A stretch of DNA of 64,000 nucleotides from Sipunculus nudus (Eukaryota > Annelida > Sipuncula > Golfingiida > Sipunculidae), in NCBI GenBank assembly GCA_026874595.1, contig CM049307.1:28309079-28373078 (forward strand), given 5' to 3'. The notes under the pieces are model-generated. The model worked only from the letters and a program-made list of their open reading frames with translations, did not search any database and was not told where the DNA came from. A program made the position numbers and the translations under genes. Of the stretch, positions 1 through 12,500 are shown piece after piece (the stretch's first letter is position 1; every line of letters begins with the position of its first letter).

Positions 1-3000
1 GTTTAGTCCATCTAAATTTTCTGCTTCATTTGTTTTGATTATCAGACACAATATTTAATACATTTGATGACATTTCAAATTATTTCGATATAGAATTTCA
101 AATTACTCAATATAGAGATGATTGGACTGAAAATAAATAATTATAATAACAGACCAAAACAACAACTCTGTCTAATGCTATCACTTGTTTCGTGATGTAT
201 CTCGAAAGAAGTCATACTTAAGTGAAATGTACGGTCAGTCATTTCCAAAACATATCAAATTTACGATTATATAAAAAAACAATAATTTGAAGACCACATA
301 CGATATAGAGAAAGAAATAACTCTTAATAATTAGGGTATAATCCATGTGATATTCACTGTCTCCTTTAAATAAAAATGTTTGATTTTATCTTCTGCTATA
401 TTACAGGGTGTTCAATAGGACTGTTTCTCGTACAGATAAAATCTTCTTACTTCTATTTATTAGATTTCTTGACTGGTTGTCCAGGTTTTCTCAGGGAAAC
501 ATGTATTTACTTTAGGCGTTGTATTCCCAACGGTATGATATTCATGCATCTTTATGGTAATTACCTCAAAAAAGGAAGATAATGAAAACGCGAAGTATTG
601 TTTCTGACATCCAATTTTCTTGTCTTACATTTTGGTTGAATGATTGATTTCTAAAGAAAATGATTTAAATCAGCTGACTTAATGGCAATGTTTTAATATC
701 AAGAGCTATTTTATAAAATTGTGTGCATTAACTAAAATAATTCTCTATATGCAACAAGGTTTCTTTAAAAATAGGTTCACTCTGTTTTTTTATCGAGATT
801 TATTTATGAACGTTCATGGAGAACATAAAGAACAATGGAAAAAGAAGACTGTCTGGAACAGTCTCCCTTAAATTCAATACAAACAAATTTACTCTTACTT
901 TTATTATGCAAACACACGCATAAACAAAGTTAATCACGTTCATGAACACGAAAAACAACATGAATTGTATTCCTGATCCTTGACCATAAACCAGTGGTCA
1001 GTCAGGCACCATGACGAATGAACTCAAAGGGGTAGACTGACCAGACAGGAACACTTAATAACGACGTACAGAGAGCGAGTGAGCAATGAGGGGGATTGGC
1101 GTACCAGCTATACATCACAAGCCGCCCTGTTCTTGTCTGTGTACATTATCTGTCTTCCTGTGCGTATAGCGTCAGCATATGTCAGTTGCCATTCTCGGAA
1201 GATACATTTCCTGTAAATGTTAATTTTCGTTCTGGCTATATTCTTTCAGTGGCTAGTATTTGTAATAATAATAAAGTATCTTGTTCTTGCAAATCAATCT
1301 TATTCCTGAGTGAATCTTTTCCGTGGTAATATTGGCAATTGTGGGGATTCTTTCTCACCTTTTATCATTTGCCTTGTATGTATCATGTCTCTGTACTCCG
1401 TCGTTCTTCCTTTATCAATCTGTCCCAATCTGTCCATTAGTTATAGTGACGTACGATAATTATAGTACGTTCTCCTTGTTCGTGCGTGTTCAGATTATCA
1501 TGTATGTGCTTTGCTTCTGATGTGTACACGTCATATTCCGTTTTGGTTGCTTAACCTTTATGAACAGTATTAATATTTATTACACTTTCATTATACATGT
1601 TACATCAATTAAAATGTTACTTACAAGAATATTACAAATACAACTGGTTTGGGCTTTTGCCAGGTCAAATAATGTCAAAGCAAAGAAACATGTACCCACG
1701 TTTAATAAAATCTTTAGAAGATAAAGTTCACTCTATGGATCTTTCGGGTGAAGTCAGAAATAAACTAAGTTTTCGTTTTCCTTTATCACTGACTGGTTCC
1801 TTGGTTTTAGTATCGTGGACACCGCGGTACAGTTATGGACGGGTTATCGATCGCTGGTCATTCCCCAAATATCATCACCGTTTTTGCTTATACCTTTTTT
1901 CCAATATCAGTTGCCCCTATCGCTTTACCAATCCGCTTTATGGCAAGGTTTTGGTTTAACAAGTAGTCGTACTTAGGTATAATATATGTGCGTTTCAAAC
2001 ATTCTCGTCTGAGTGAGATATCCCGGAGTGGGGCTGTTATGTGTGTTATATACCTTTAAATGTTTCTATTTGGTGCTGGTTTTGCTTCAGAGATACATTT
2101 TATGATGATACCATAATTTTACGACGATGTTTACTGTAGTCTTCTCTTTTGTGGTCCGATCTCAATCAGATAAGCGCTCTAAGTTATGTTATGATAGGTA
2201 CACAAAAAAGGTGGCATCAAAACCTTCAAAGACTTAATTTAAAGCTGGCTTGACAGCCGATTTTTTGCTAAAGCTGACTCATACCAACCTAGGCTGTTGT
2301 ATTGATGAATCATTCTGAAGAGCATGTCCAGTTTTGGTCAGGAATTTATTTCTTATTGATAGTATAACTACATTGAGTAAAGTAACGATCTTATGAATAA
2401 CTAAAATATCGGCGAGGATATATCTGTTCACGTGACATGTATTTAAGGAAAAGGGGTAATCATACTATATATCCATTTAAAGGTCACGGAAACGATAAGT
2501 CCTGCATATGATAACTTTATCTGAAGGATTGCAGACGAACAGATGGACAGAACACTTAACTTGGCATACGGTAGGTGCAAGCAGAGTGTGTTCAGCATTC
2601 AAGGACTAGAAGATACTGTCGGCTGCCTTCAAAGCAGCAACGTAGCGACTGTGAAGAATAAGAAGCAGCATGGGTCTCTCACCAACCAATACGTTTGGAG
2701 CACCTGTCCGTCTCCTGGAATAGTCTTCCTGCCGAACTGACGAGGGTGAGGGAGGATCCCCCAGCTGTGTCCAATCAGCTCGGTACAGCTCAGACCCACC
2801 GAGATCACTCTGTGGCTATTAGTGACAACAAATGATCTAGTGCCGGCCGGGGTGTCTATTCAATTACAACAATTTTCTAGAGATGCCATCTCTTCCCGAG
2901 AACTGATTTTAGCGAAGGAAAGCTTTTAAGCACAACAACAACAACATTATATAAGCTGTTTTTCCATCCATATTTCGACAGTTGCCTTCCGGCCGGACCG

Positions 3001-3720
3001 TGCCATGTTTCGGATCACGACGCCAACACGGGATCAACCAACCAATACACACCAATATCCATTACTGTCAATCTACAAAATGTGGTCTAAATCTGGAATC
3101 TGCTTTTGATTTCCAAATATCTCATTAACTTTACCATAACCTTCAGGAAATGCCCCTAGCGGATGCACTCAGAAAACATAACATTTTGATCAATACCAGG
3201 GTTAATAAAAACATCAATAAAATGTTCAAGATGCACGAACATTTGGCCTACTATCGGGAGGCCTAAATCCCTTTTCTGCCACGGTTGCACCAAGTCTGAA
3301 GTGCAGATTTTCAGGAGCAGGTCAGAAACAATACCTTTCTAAATATCTATTTGAAAAACTTTACTCGTCAAGTTATTGAATTATATGAAAATAATCAAAA
3401 GCTTTCGTGTCGGGAGAATGGAAGTTAAATTTCTAAAAGTTCCAACTCTGAAAATTATCGCATATATTTAGTTCTTAAAATTTACATTAATCCTAACAAA
3501 GATTTAACAATTGTAATAACAGAGAAAAATAAAAACAAAACGTATCTATATCAAACGTGGAAATATGTCTATTACAGTATATGTGTTAATGACAATTTTA
3601 CATTTTAATAGGACCACATTTGTAAACGTTATTGACGGAGGTGGTTTTTAATTTTTTTATTTACAGTGACGTGGGCCACTTTCTGAATACGCGCTGAATA
3701 CGATTAGAGCCGACTGTAAT
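1..3720. other. No gene recognised
   Basis: AT-rich, gene-poor sequence. Short open frames occur on both strands, including one of about 120 codons near 1597-1959, but none shows a recognisable domain, splice-site pair or codon pattern typical of a gene. The interval lies 3' of the GPCR exon on the minus strand, so it could be part of a long intron or hold undetected later exons. I saw no transmembrane-like frame ending in a DRY-type motif. Confidence 0.5.
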
Positions 3721-4130
3721 GGACGACAATTAATCATGACGTCATAAGAACAATGATAGATGGCTTCTAAGTTTCAAAGTGCAAACTACCATAAGTATTG
3801 GTTAATGCTCCGGCCATCAAGAGCCGATTAGCGTTTGTATCCTAATGCTTTATATCAAATTAAATGAGGATCCCCTGTCTTTTTACCATCGTCAATCAGC
3901 GTTCTTATGTTGGCTCTAGTTAATCAGGGCCCGTCCTGAGCTTTAAATCAAATATGTTTAAGTACAGAATGGAATAACCCCTGACAGTGACGGAAATAAT
4001 TAGACATAAAACCAGCTATCCCTGCCCATTAGTTGATAATTAGTTAAATTAAAATATTTGAACGATCAGTTTTATAACAATATAGAGCGTAACGATTAAG
4101 CGATAAACACGCACAATTAGATTAAGGATA
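3721..4130. promoter_or_regulatory. Possible regulatory block with full CRE palindrome
   Basis: A complete TGACGTCA palindrome (the consensus CREB/ATF site) lies at 3737-3744, directly after a TAATCA homeodomain-type core. The next 350 bases contain several ATTA/TAAT cores and no open frame. The motif is seen directly. Regulatory function is inference, because a single 8-mer can occur by chance. It lies about 1.8 kb downstream of the GPCR exon in that gene's direction. Confidence 0.25.
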
Positions 4131-5567
4131 ATTAAATGTGATTATTCTTTGTATTCCTACAATCTATCATTCTTTGTTCGTATTTATTTATCATAGTAAA
4201 ACCAATTAGATTCTCCAAACGTGAGAAAATTGTAGGTCCTCTTTCATCACATTTAAGCCCAAATGTCGGAGAACATTGTGTGTCACGTGACCCTCTGTAT
4301 GGGAAACCGTGAAGGACGTGACGGGTACTGAAGTCCTTATCAAACAAAGCTAGTGGATGATTATGACCTGCATCTTCCAGTGATGGCGTACAACAGCAAC
4401 ACAGGACTGTATATTAATCAGACCCTCAGTGCTGCTGCTCTCTCGGCCGGCATTATTGTAGTTTAGAGGTTGCTTCAACTTAAATCTTGAACCATGTGCT
4501 CTGTATATTGACAAGTTAGAAAGTTTAAAGTTTATTCATTTATCTTAAATTTTTATTAAGATGAATTTAATAAACAAATATATTTCAAAGAAATAACAAG
4601 TAAAATAACAAGACAACGGAAATAACTTATCAGTCTATTCACGCATTTGAATCACTTTGTAAAATTAAATGATTTGAAAACAGATTAAGTTAATGTGAAA
4701 AAACTATACTTTCTTCAACCATCCAATGCCAACCTATTTTTAGAGATAATTTTCTTTAAAGATTTGTTTTTTTTCAGAAGATTCATAGGAAACTGTATAT
4801 TAAAGTTCAATCCTAATATGGCAGAGTAAATCCTAATATGGCAATAACAATATTTCTTATTTGTGTTTCCTATCTTTCTTACCTTTTTCAATGACCTGAC
4901 AGTTCCCTGCATGAGAAGCCATCTTTGTTTTAGAGTGTTCACATGACAACACCCAATTAGCTGGTGTCAAGTTAGTGCGGTTTAACATATTACCGTGACA
5001 TCCACAGATCGTTGGACTAATAAAGGTTATTAATAGGCTGCAAATCAGATGACTCTAACTGCCGTGATATACCAAAACGTGTGATCATGTAACCAGGACA
5101 TATGAGCTGCGCAGTGTAAATACTCATATTTAAAAAAAAGATCCCTGCGTGATAATACCTTCACTGGTCAGTTGTTACACCCAGTAAATTAACTTCCCAT
5201 TACCACATCTCTCATTACGAATTTCCTACCGCGAGTATTAAATAAACAAAAGGCAATGCAGTGTTGAAACCTTCAATTGATTCTTTTTCATGATATATTT
5301 GTAACATATATATTCAAAGTGCGAGTACTAACCAAACAAAGAAAATCTTGAGCATGACCACTCCCACAGTAAATAAACAAGAGAAAATTGTTCGAGACAT
5401 ACTTCAATGACGAATTCCTTCTGATGGGAAATAGACCAAGCACGTTCAAACTCATAGTCAAACCATTTGTTGCTCATGGTCATGAACCTGTCATTCACAA
5501 AGAAAATCGAATTATGAGTTACCGTAAATACCCAAGACAAAGTGAACGGAGATAGAGAAATAGAACT
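4131..5567 (-). other. Presumed start of GPCR intron 1
   Basis: This sequence follows the splice donor of the GPCR exon on the minus strand. Reading all frames, I found no acceptor plus TM3-like exon (no conserved extracellular Cys, no DRY-like motif). Short minus-strand frames at 4132-4347, 4715-4942 and 5328-5540 lack receptor features. A 20-bp unit around 4810-4850 occurs twice in tandem. The interval is therefore treated as intron. Confidence 0.45.
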
Positions 5568-5576
5568 CTACTTACC
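5568..5576 (-). other. Splice donor of GPCR exon 1
   Basis: On the minus strand the reading ACG G|GTAAGTAG ends the open frame. GTAAGT is a near-consensus 5' splice site, and an in-frame TAG follows immediately. The exon therefore ends at 5576 in phase 1: one base of the next codon is left, which fits the Gly or Trp usually found after the Thr-Gly at the end of TM2. Confidence 0.8.
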
Positions 5577-5921
5577 CGTGAATATATTGGTGAATAGAGT
5601 GATTGGCAGGACAATGAAACATACAGTGATGTCGGCGACGGCAAGGTTGGCGATGAAGTAGTTGGTCACGTGACGCATCGCGGGAACTTTGTAGATGACC
5701 GCGACAACTAAACTATTGTTTATAACACCGAGCAAAAACACCACTCCGTAGGCCAGACTTAACAAACCGATCATCACATCCGTGGAACTGCTGCTTGGCC
5801 TGCTTCCTCTGATTCCTGGACCAGCCGCTAGGGGCGTGTTGGTCACGTTTGGATATACCAAACTGTGATTGGCTAGTGTCACATTTAGGAGGTCCATCGT
5901 TGAGTTCGCAATGTTGTACAT
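5576..5921 (-). CDS. Class A GPCR, first coding exon (N-terminus, TM1, TM2)
   Basis: First coding exon of a rhodopsin-family receptor, probably for a neuropeptide, acting at the plasma membrane. The ATG sits in a strong Kozak context (GCCGCCATGT). Residues 1-46 form an extracellular tail with four N-glycosylation sequons (N6, N13, N18, N25) and a Ser-rich stretch. TM1 runs over about 50-77 and contains NNSLVV, whose second Asn (N69) is the conserved residue 1.50. A short intracellular loop ([10 protein letters not shown]) leads into TM2 at about 87-110, with LAVAD (D97 = residue 2.50, the sodium-site Asp). The exon stops after FTNIFT at a GTAAGT donor. The [15 protein letters not shown] pattern resembles invertebrate SIFamide/NPFF, QRFP, trissin and orexin/allatotropin-type receptors; I cannot choose among them. 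TM3 to TM7 are not visible in the window, so the gene is partial here. No frame damage is seen. Confidence 0.88.
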
Positions 5922-6682
5922 GGCGGCCGGTTTTTTTTAAATAAAAGCAACTTAATTGGTGACGAGCTCCTTCAGGGAAGTATATTTGAGCTTAAGGTTT
6001 TGTACCTGTATATCTAAAGTCAAAGGTCACAAGTTAAAAGTTCCGGTGTGAAATGTAATATCCGTACCACGTGATACGTCATTACGACTATTTTACTCTT
6101 CTCAGCTGTTACTGTAACTGTGAGTTTGACATACTACATGAATCCCGAGAGGAATTTGTCTCTGATATACTGACAACAGGAAGCCACGGGTGTGCTGCAA
6201 CAAGATGGCTGCCTCCTGCCGGAGTGATCATCTCACGAGTCAACTCGAGCCTCTTTCTTCTTGTACATCTACAACATGAAGCAACACCGGGCTGTTAATG
6301 TCAATAGCACCGAAACATATGTAATATATAATCCCGCTTCAACACCGTGCGCGAAAACGTCAATAATATTTAGGCAGTAAGTGGGATATATCTTGTGAGT
6401 GTTAACATGCAACTTTTCCAAATAACTGCAAAAGATCACGTCTGAAACTCGATGGACAGCTTGTCTGGGGACTGACATGGTCAATACAGAAGAGTCGGGT
6501 TGAATCTGATAACCCCGACTTTAAGCCCGCGGGCAATAGACTCCATGTAAATTTGCAGATCATCGGATATAGACAAGCTCCATAGCATCGGTTTTATCCA
6601 AACATAAAGGAAGTTATCCAATCATCTGGCGTAATTTGTCATTTCAAAGTGAGACAAGGGACATGCTGTATTGCAAAACATG

Positions 6683-6684
<2 letters not shown>
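5922..6684 (-). promoter_or_regulatory. 5' flank of the GPCR exon (UTR or intron, possible promoter)
   Basis: The interval lies upstream of the GPCR start codon on the minus strand. A CACGTG E-box at 6068-6073 is followed two bases later by TACGTCA, a CRE-like site, about 150 bp upstream of the ATG. Whether this is promoter, 5' UTR or an upstream intron cannot be told from sequence alone. No TATA box in a convincing position was noted. Confidence 0.3.
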
Positions 6685-6736
<52 letters not shown>

Positions 6737-6770
6737 CTGTCTGTGTGTCTCTCTTTCTCTCTCTTTCTCC

Positions 6771-6809
<39 letters not shown>
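6685..6809. repeat. (CT)n microsatellite, interrupted
   Basis: About 125 bp of CT dinucleotides, almost pure pyrimidine on the plus strand, with a short CCGTCTGTCTGTGTGTCT interruption near 6732-6750 and a few CTTT variants. Low-complexity Ser/Leu and Arg/Glu open frames across it on both strands are artefacts of the repeat. Confidence 0.97.
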
Positions 6810-7149
6810 GGACCACCAATCATAGACATTCGAACCAATGGCTTCTATTAGACGTACATTGTGAGTGGAATTCATAATCCAATTTTGAATAAGTACAAAG
6901 ATTCTTTTAAAAACGGACATAGTGCCTTAGAAAAGAAAATAATCAGGGGATGTACGTTCACACTAATTATGTAATCCAACTTTATTTGACAGCTTCAGCT
7001 CAATATTTTCAGGCTAAATTATGAATGCGTTTGCGGATGAAATAATAAGTAGATGAGGTCATTGTTAAAATAGATATTGGCTACAGAGATGTCAACTGTG
7101 AGCCAGCACCTGAGGGAAATGCAATCTTAAACGGAAGGGTGTACCTCAC
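6810..7149. other. No feature seen
   Basis: Unique-looking AT-rich sequence between the CT repeat and the next dispersed repeat. No gene, motif or repeat was recognised. Confidence 0.4.
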
Positions 7150-7320
7150 AGTCCTGTTTCACTTGCAAATGAGGGAGCCTTTCGGAGTTCCTGGACGAAA
7201 CTATAACACACCCAGTGCTCGCAGGTGCGGAAGTTAACGGGCCTGGTTAATACCAGGATATATAATGTATAGAAGCGTGTGCTACCTCTTATCATGTAGT
7301 CCCTGACCGAAATGCAGCTC
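7150..7320 (+). repeat. Dispersed repeat, copy 1 (pairs with 13151-13320)
   Basis: This segment shares ordered blocks with 13151-13320 in the same orientation: CAAATGAG..GCCTTTCGG..GTTCCT, then GGGCCT.GTTAA..CCAGGATA, then AAG.GTGTG..AC..T. The other copy has extra sequence between blocks, so this one looks internally deleted or diverged. There is no coding capacity. It is probably a non-autonomous transposon or SINE body; its ends were not defined. Confidence 0.6.
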
Positions 7321-9334
7321 TGTTAGTGTACATAAAATAAAGCACCTAATTAGATGTTCATAATTAGATAAAGGTTAAAAATATGGCGCGTATCTCCTAA
7401 AAATGCGTTTTTTTAATGCGTGGCCGACCGAACCTACAAAGGAAAGAATAATAAAGAAAGGCATGCCGGCCTGATACTATGTTTGGCCAAAATGAACTGT
7501 AAATCCGTTATTGAACACAAACTGGCCTGGAAACACTCAGATGAAAATAATTAAATTCTCTGATATTTCAAATAATGGATACCTTATAATGTTTGAACAC
7601 TGGAGATAAGCACCGCTCTTCTGTTGATATATGGATTTTATTCTCCCCGTTCCTTTTTTAATATAACGCAATAACCATGTAACATTTTTATTTTAAAGGG
7701 ATAAGTGTTCTTGATAGATGTTTTCAACAGGTGTTTAGTCACTGTGTTGATAAAATGCTTCAAGTTTAACAATGGCCAGGCAATCCAGAAGTCACTGTCA
7801 TACCGGAGCCCAAGTCCAAATAAATGTCTCACAAGTAGCCGGCGACAGCAAGTTTGGCTCCTCTTATAATCCCTTTTAACATCTTCCGCGCATACCAATA
7901 ATCCCCATTAATATCTCCCTCATGGGAGTCATCTTTTCTTTAAACAAATATTGGCGGTCGTTTATACAGCATTTACTCTCCTAGCAGAGAAATAACTAGA
8001 CGCTGATGTTCATCCTTGTTTTGTGGGAAGTCTGGGGTTCAGCTCAAAATGCATTTTTTAACAATTCTAACAGTTGGCCTCGGAAAGACAAGGCAAGAAA
8101 AATGCAAGGAAAGCATAACTCTGTATCCTTATCTCCAAGAAACTGATCGTCTTTCTATTAGGAATTCAATTTAAAACAAGGCTTCTACGGTTGATTAGTA
8201 ATTACACGGTAATCTATCGAAACCATGTATCCACGGCACAATTTTTTTCCTATCAAACCTCCCACTGCTATTAAAAGTGATATTTGTGGTAATTTCCAAA
8301 CAAAAGCTATTAAGCCTCACAATTAGACAGCCTGTTGTGGCATTCCTCTGCAAATCCATTAGTGACTTTATTTGCCCATTAGCTTTTGGCCCTTGGTTTA
8401 AATTTTCAAATGATGGTTTAGTTTTTTGATGGTGCTCTTCAATCCCAAAATAAAATGCTCATATCAGCGGTTGACAATACGATCTCTAACAAAAGGCCAG
8501 GCAAAAATATTAAAATAAATGTAAATAGTCAGGGATTATATTTCGCATTAAGCATAATCAGTTCTTAAGATAAAGATTAGCATTTTTATGTGGCAATAAT
8601 TAATCTGAAATCCGCTGAGCTCTATATTAAGACTTTTTATTCTCCAACCCTTGAGCATAATTATTTTTACGATGTTACACTTTTCACATAATCAGGAATG
8701 ACAATATCTATGGCGTTTCAGGATGATAGAATTTTTTTTATGACCACGCGCTGCACAGAGTGATCATATAATATATTAAATTTCTAATTACACCCAGGGG
8801 GTCTGTATTAGTGTGATAATAAGCTTTAAGAGACTTCTGTCATGAGTTGTTTGCATGTCATGTTTATTTCATTCGTATATAATCTCCTTTGCTTTCACGT
8901 ACCTAATTCAAAACCACTCTGCACCTAAGGAGTACATGGTTCGCGTTCACGAGGATACAGACATCCTCACACTTAAACAGCACACTGGGATTCACGTGAC
9001 CACTGATCAGGATTTAATAACTCATCTATCTGCTTGATATATTTCAAGTCATGACAAATATGACATGTCTCAAGCTGGAACGGCTCACGACAGCGTTTCA
9101 AGCTAGGGAATCAGCCTTTGCATAAAAATAATTGCATCCGTTTCCGGTTCCTTGTTCTTGTCTATATGGACTCCCTGAACAGGGCTTTTCCACAGCTAAG
9201 GGTTTTAAAAACTGCGTCACAAATATCTCTGTATCAGCTCATGTACCTGCATGATTATTAGTAATCAGTAGCCATCACTTAAAACTATTCAGTTTACATT
9301 TATTGTAAAACTAGTAACTAATATGGGGCATTCT
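7321..9334. other. Gene-free AT-rich stretch with many homeodomain-type cores
   Basis: No exon is recognised. The part from about 8160 to 8800 is dense in ATTA/TAAT cores and has little simple repeat, unlike its surroundings. It could be a conserved non-coding (enhancer) element, but AT richness alone raises the number of such cores, so this is only a suggestion. Confidence 0.3.
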
Positions 9335-9500
9335 CCATGGCTCAGGAGGTGGCGTTCTACAGAGGTGGAATAAACCGGAGGACCCGGAGAAAACCACCGA
9401 CCCTTAAAGGGACACTGCAATTCGTTTGCATAACCATGCTGGGAATTGAACCCAGGTCACCAGCGAAGAGAGCCGAGCACGTTACCACTTCACTGTATGG
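9335..9500 (-). repeat. tRNA-derived SINE-like unit
   Basis: On the minus strand GGTTCAATTCC (plus 9442-9452) fits the Pol III B-box consensus GGTTCRANNCC. CAGTGAAGTGG (plus 9485-9495) is an A-box-like sequence. Their starts are 43 nt apart, the tRNA spacing. The downstream body contains the GGAGAAAACC..CCTCCGG type sequence often seen in invertebrate repeats. The A box is degenerate and no intact cloverleaf can be drawn, so it is a SINE head or decayed tRNA-like repeat, not a tRNA gene. Confidence 0.5.
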
Positions 9501-12500
9501 GTAAGGACACAGATTGTTTGATAACCTCCACTCATTACTTCCGTCTTCGTGACCTGTGTCACACTAAACACCTTAGCCCCGCATGTTCTGCTGTTACCAT
9601 TTACCTGGTAATAACAGGGGCATTATCAACGAATAACTGCTTTATTGCGGCATTCTTTATCTGTAAAATAGTATTTAAACATCAACTAATATTATTTCAT
9701 ATGATTATTTAATTAAAAGGGGAATATGATATTCAAAGTGCGTATTATCTTTCTAAAAGCACAGACAAATTATATTTCACTCTTCATTTAATTATGTACA
9801 TATGAGATGTTTATCTCGGCTAGTTTTAGGTTTGCTGTTGACACGAAAGGCTGTCTTTTTCATGTAATATAGATCCGATGATGCCGAAAATAGACAGCGT
9901 TAAACTAAAAAAGGCATAAAGGAGTTTACAGACAGTGTTACTTATACATTACAATATGAAAATGCCACTTTGCATTTCTAGGTTTCTGGCAATATTTTTT
10001 GATAATGTAATTGAAGTTCACTGTAATGCCGTGTTTTTAAAAACTTGCCATCCCCAATCACTTTGGCATTCTATGCATGAGGCGTTCACTTCTGGTACAA
10101 CTGTTGCCGTCTTCCGCAGAGCGCTTCCGCAAATTGCAACGTCTCTTATTAAGAACTGACGCCAGCGTCAAGGGCTTGATTGTCCTGTGGAGAAATCCTT
10201 AGACCGGTTGAATAAGGTTACAGTTATTGCCCAGTAGCTGTGGCACCTTCCGCGCAAGTAGCTGCTCTAATCAATGAAATATCGAGTGAATTAAGTACAT
10301 GCAGGTGGGAGGGGAGGGCGGGGCGGTGGCGTGGCCGCCAGCGGCGTTTATTTACTTACTAGCAACAAATAAAGTTGCCAACCGTCCACAGGCAAGCGAA
10401 TCTATACCCTAATCGAGGGAAGCACTGCATTATATCTTCAACAGTGCTGGTTTAAGTGATTTACAGATACAATCTGAATCCAGTGGCTAAGGGCATTCTT
10501 TATGTTATCTGAACAGTTTGAATTAATGTCTTTGGCATTCATCCGGTAACCCCTGCATGACCAGCTCTATATTCCATATCACTGATGGACGTTTTGGCCC
10601 CAGATCTGGTCTCGTGTACAATCTACCACGTGTCGTTGCCCCAGGATGGGCCGTATCACTGCTAATAATCTTAAATATGCCCCGATCAATAGGTAAATAC
10701 GATGACGTATCAATTTAATCAACCAACTCGTTCATCCAGACTGAAAGTGATCTATTTGCGACTTATCGTGATTTATTACAGTAGTAGGGATCCAGTGCCG
10801 AGATGTCCTTGAATATAGCATCCTAGACGCTATCCAAATTTCAGAACATTATTCATCCGAAATACCAGACTTGTGCCACATATTCAACAGTATTAAGGAC
10901 AAGATTACAGGAAAACTACATGTAAATCATTTCATGGGTACACTTTACCTTAGAGTTTTATACATACACGTATACAATTTCAATACGTGGGCTAGTGACG
11001 ATGTCACTGTCATAAAACAGCGTGTATTAGCTACTATTAGCTATCCTTTGCTTTCACTATTTCACTTTCTTACTATAAGAACAAGTGAATTAATATATTT
11101 AGCATTATTGTTAGAAAGCAGTACAAGGCATTTGTGATGTGAGATATGAGGTTTGAAAAATTCCTTTAAAAACACGATTCCTTTCAGTTGTGACCCTTCT
11201 CATGATTGTTATTTTGCACATAACACGCACATCTGTCCATTGTAATACGTTAATGATAATCAGATTTATATGTTGCATTATATCTGGTTAAATAAGATCT
11301 ACGTATGTTGATTATGCTGGTTAAAATAATAAAAAACTTGAGATATCAATACCTTGGAACTGGGTTCCTACTCAGTTGCTAGTTTTAGATAAAGGTATAT
11401 ATTCAGGGGCCGGGAGGAGCCTAACCCAGGATGATTGAATAAAAACAAAACCAAAAAAAATCCCCAGGTATGGAAAGAGAGATGGGTCCAGGCCGTTAAA
11501 CTTGGTCTGAAAACCTTAAAAAAAGATGGCGGCGGTGTCAGAAAAGGGGGACCCCCCTCCTCGATCCGCTTCAGATATTTAATAAATTTTAAAAAAATAA
11601 CATTTACAGTATTATTTAAAATATGAAGAGTATTCTTTGAACCTTGGTTTTCTTGTTAAACATGGGTGACCTGTAATCATGTCATATACGTCAAGGTAAA
11701 GCAGAGGTTAATAGTCTGGTGGGGGGTAACGCCGTGCTTATAAGCATGTTCGTGTTGGCGCATTTCGACACTTTATTAATCTAATTAATGATTCAGCAGG
11801 TGTAGCTGTTATAAGTGATGGTACTCTGAAGTCATTAAGCGTGCCTGTGACTATATCTCCCTGGGGTGAAATGTCGACGTCATATAACAAGAGTTCGTAT
11901 CCAATCAATAGTTCACAGCAAATATGATTCTGTACGGGGTCTTGAAAGTTTTTGCAGTTTAAATCGCAGTGAAGTCGGGTTTTAAACGCTATGTAATAAT
12001 CATGTAACACGGATTAACTGTTGTGGGAGGCCGTATTAAAAACCGGCTCGGTTCACCAGAAGCCAGAGGAAGAAAAAGCTACACAAAGTGCGTCCCCCTA
12101 AACCATAACTTAGTAACATACAGCTTTTATGTATCATCGTATGGACTAGCGCAAAAATAGCAAACCCTGTAAGAGATTCAAGATTAAACGTAATGCTACT
12201 AAAATGTAGCTCCTGAGACGCCGACCAGTTCTATAGGGCAATACATCGGTGCCGGTGAAAGTCCACAAGAAGCTGTATTAGACGGTACAAATCATGGACG
12301 TGACGCCCGGTATTCACATATGCTTGGGTCATGATTAATATGTGTGTCGTCTAGAGGACTTAATCAGCGCCATTTTTATATTTGGTTTTTGGTATTTCAG
12401 CGTTCCCACGGAAATAAAATGTCTTCATGAAGCCCGTAATCTTTGGGAGCGTCTGCTGCTTTTATGAACGTTGCCGCTAAAAACACATGCCATATGTTCA

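Noticed and set aside
1597-1959. 120-codon plus-strand frame
   Set aside because: It has no recognisable domain, no conserved motif and no flanking splice signals. Length alone is compatible with chance.
5328-5540. Minus-strand frame just downstream of the GPCR exon as exon 2
   Set aside because: It lies immediately after the donor, lacks an acceptor at a sensible place, and shows no TM3, conserved Cys or DRY-like motif.
6622-6920. Arg/Glu-rich and Ser/Leu-rich open frames
   Set aside because: They are translations of the CT/GA microsatellite in different frames, with no non-repetitive protein sequence.
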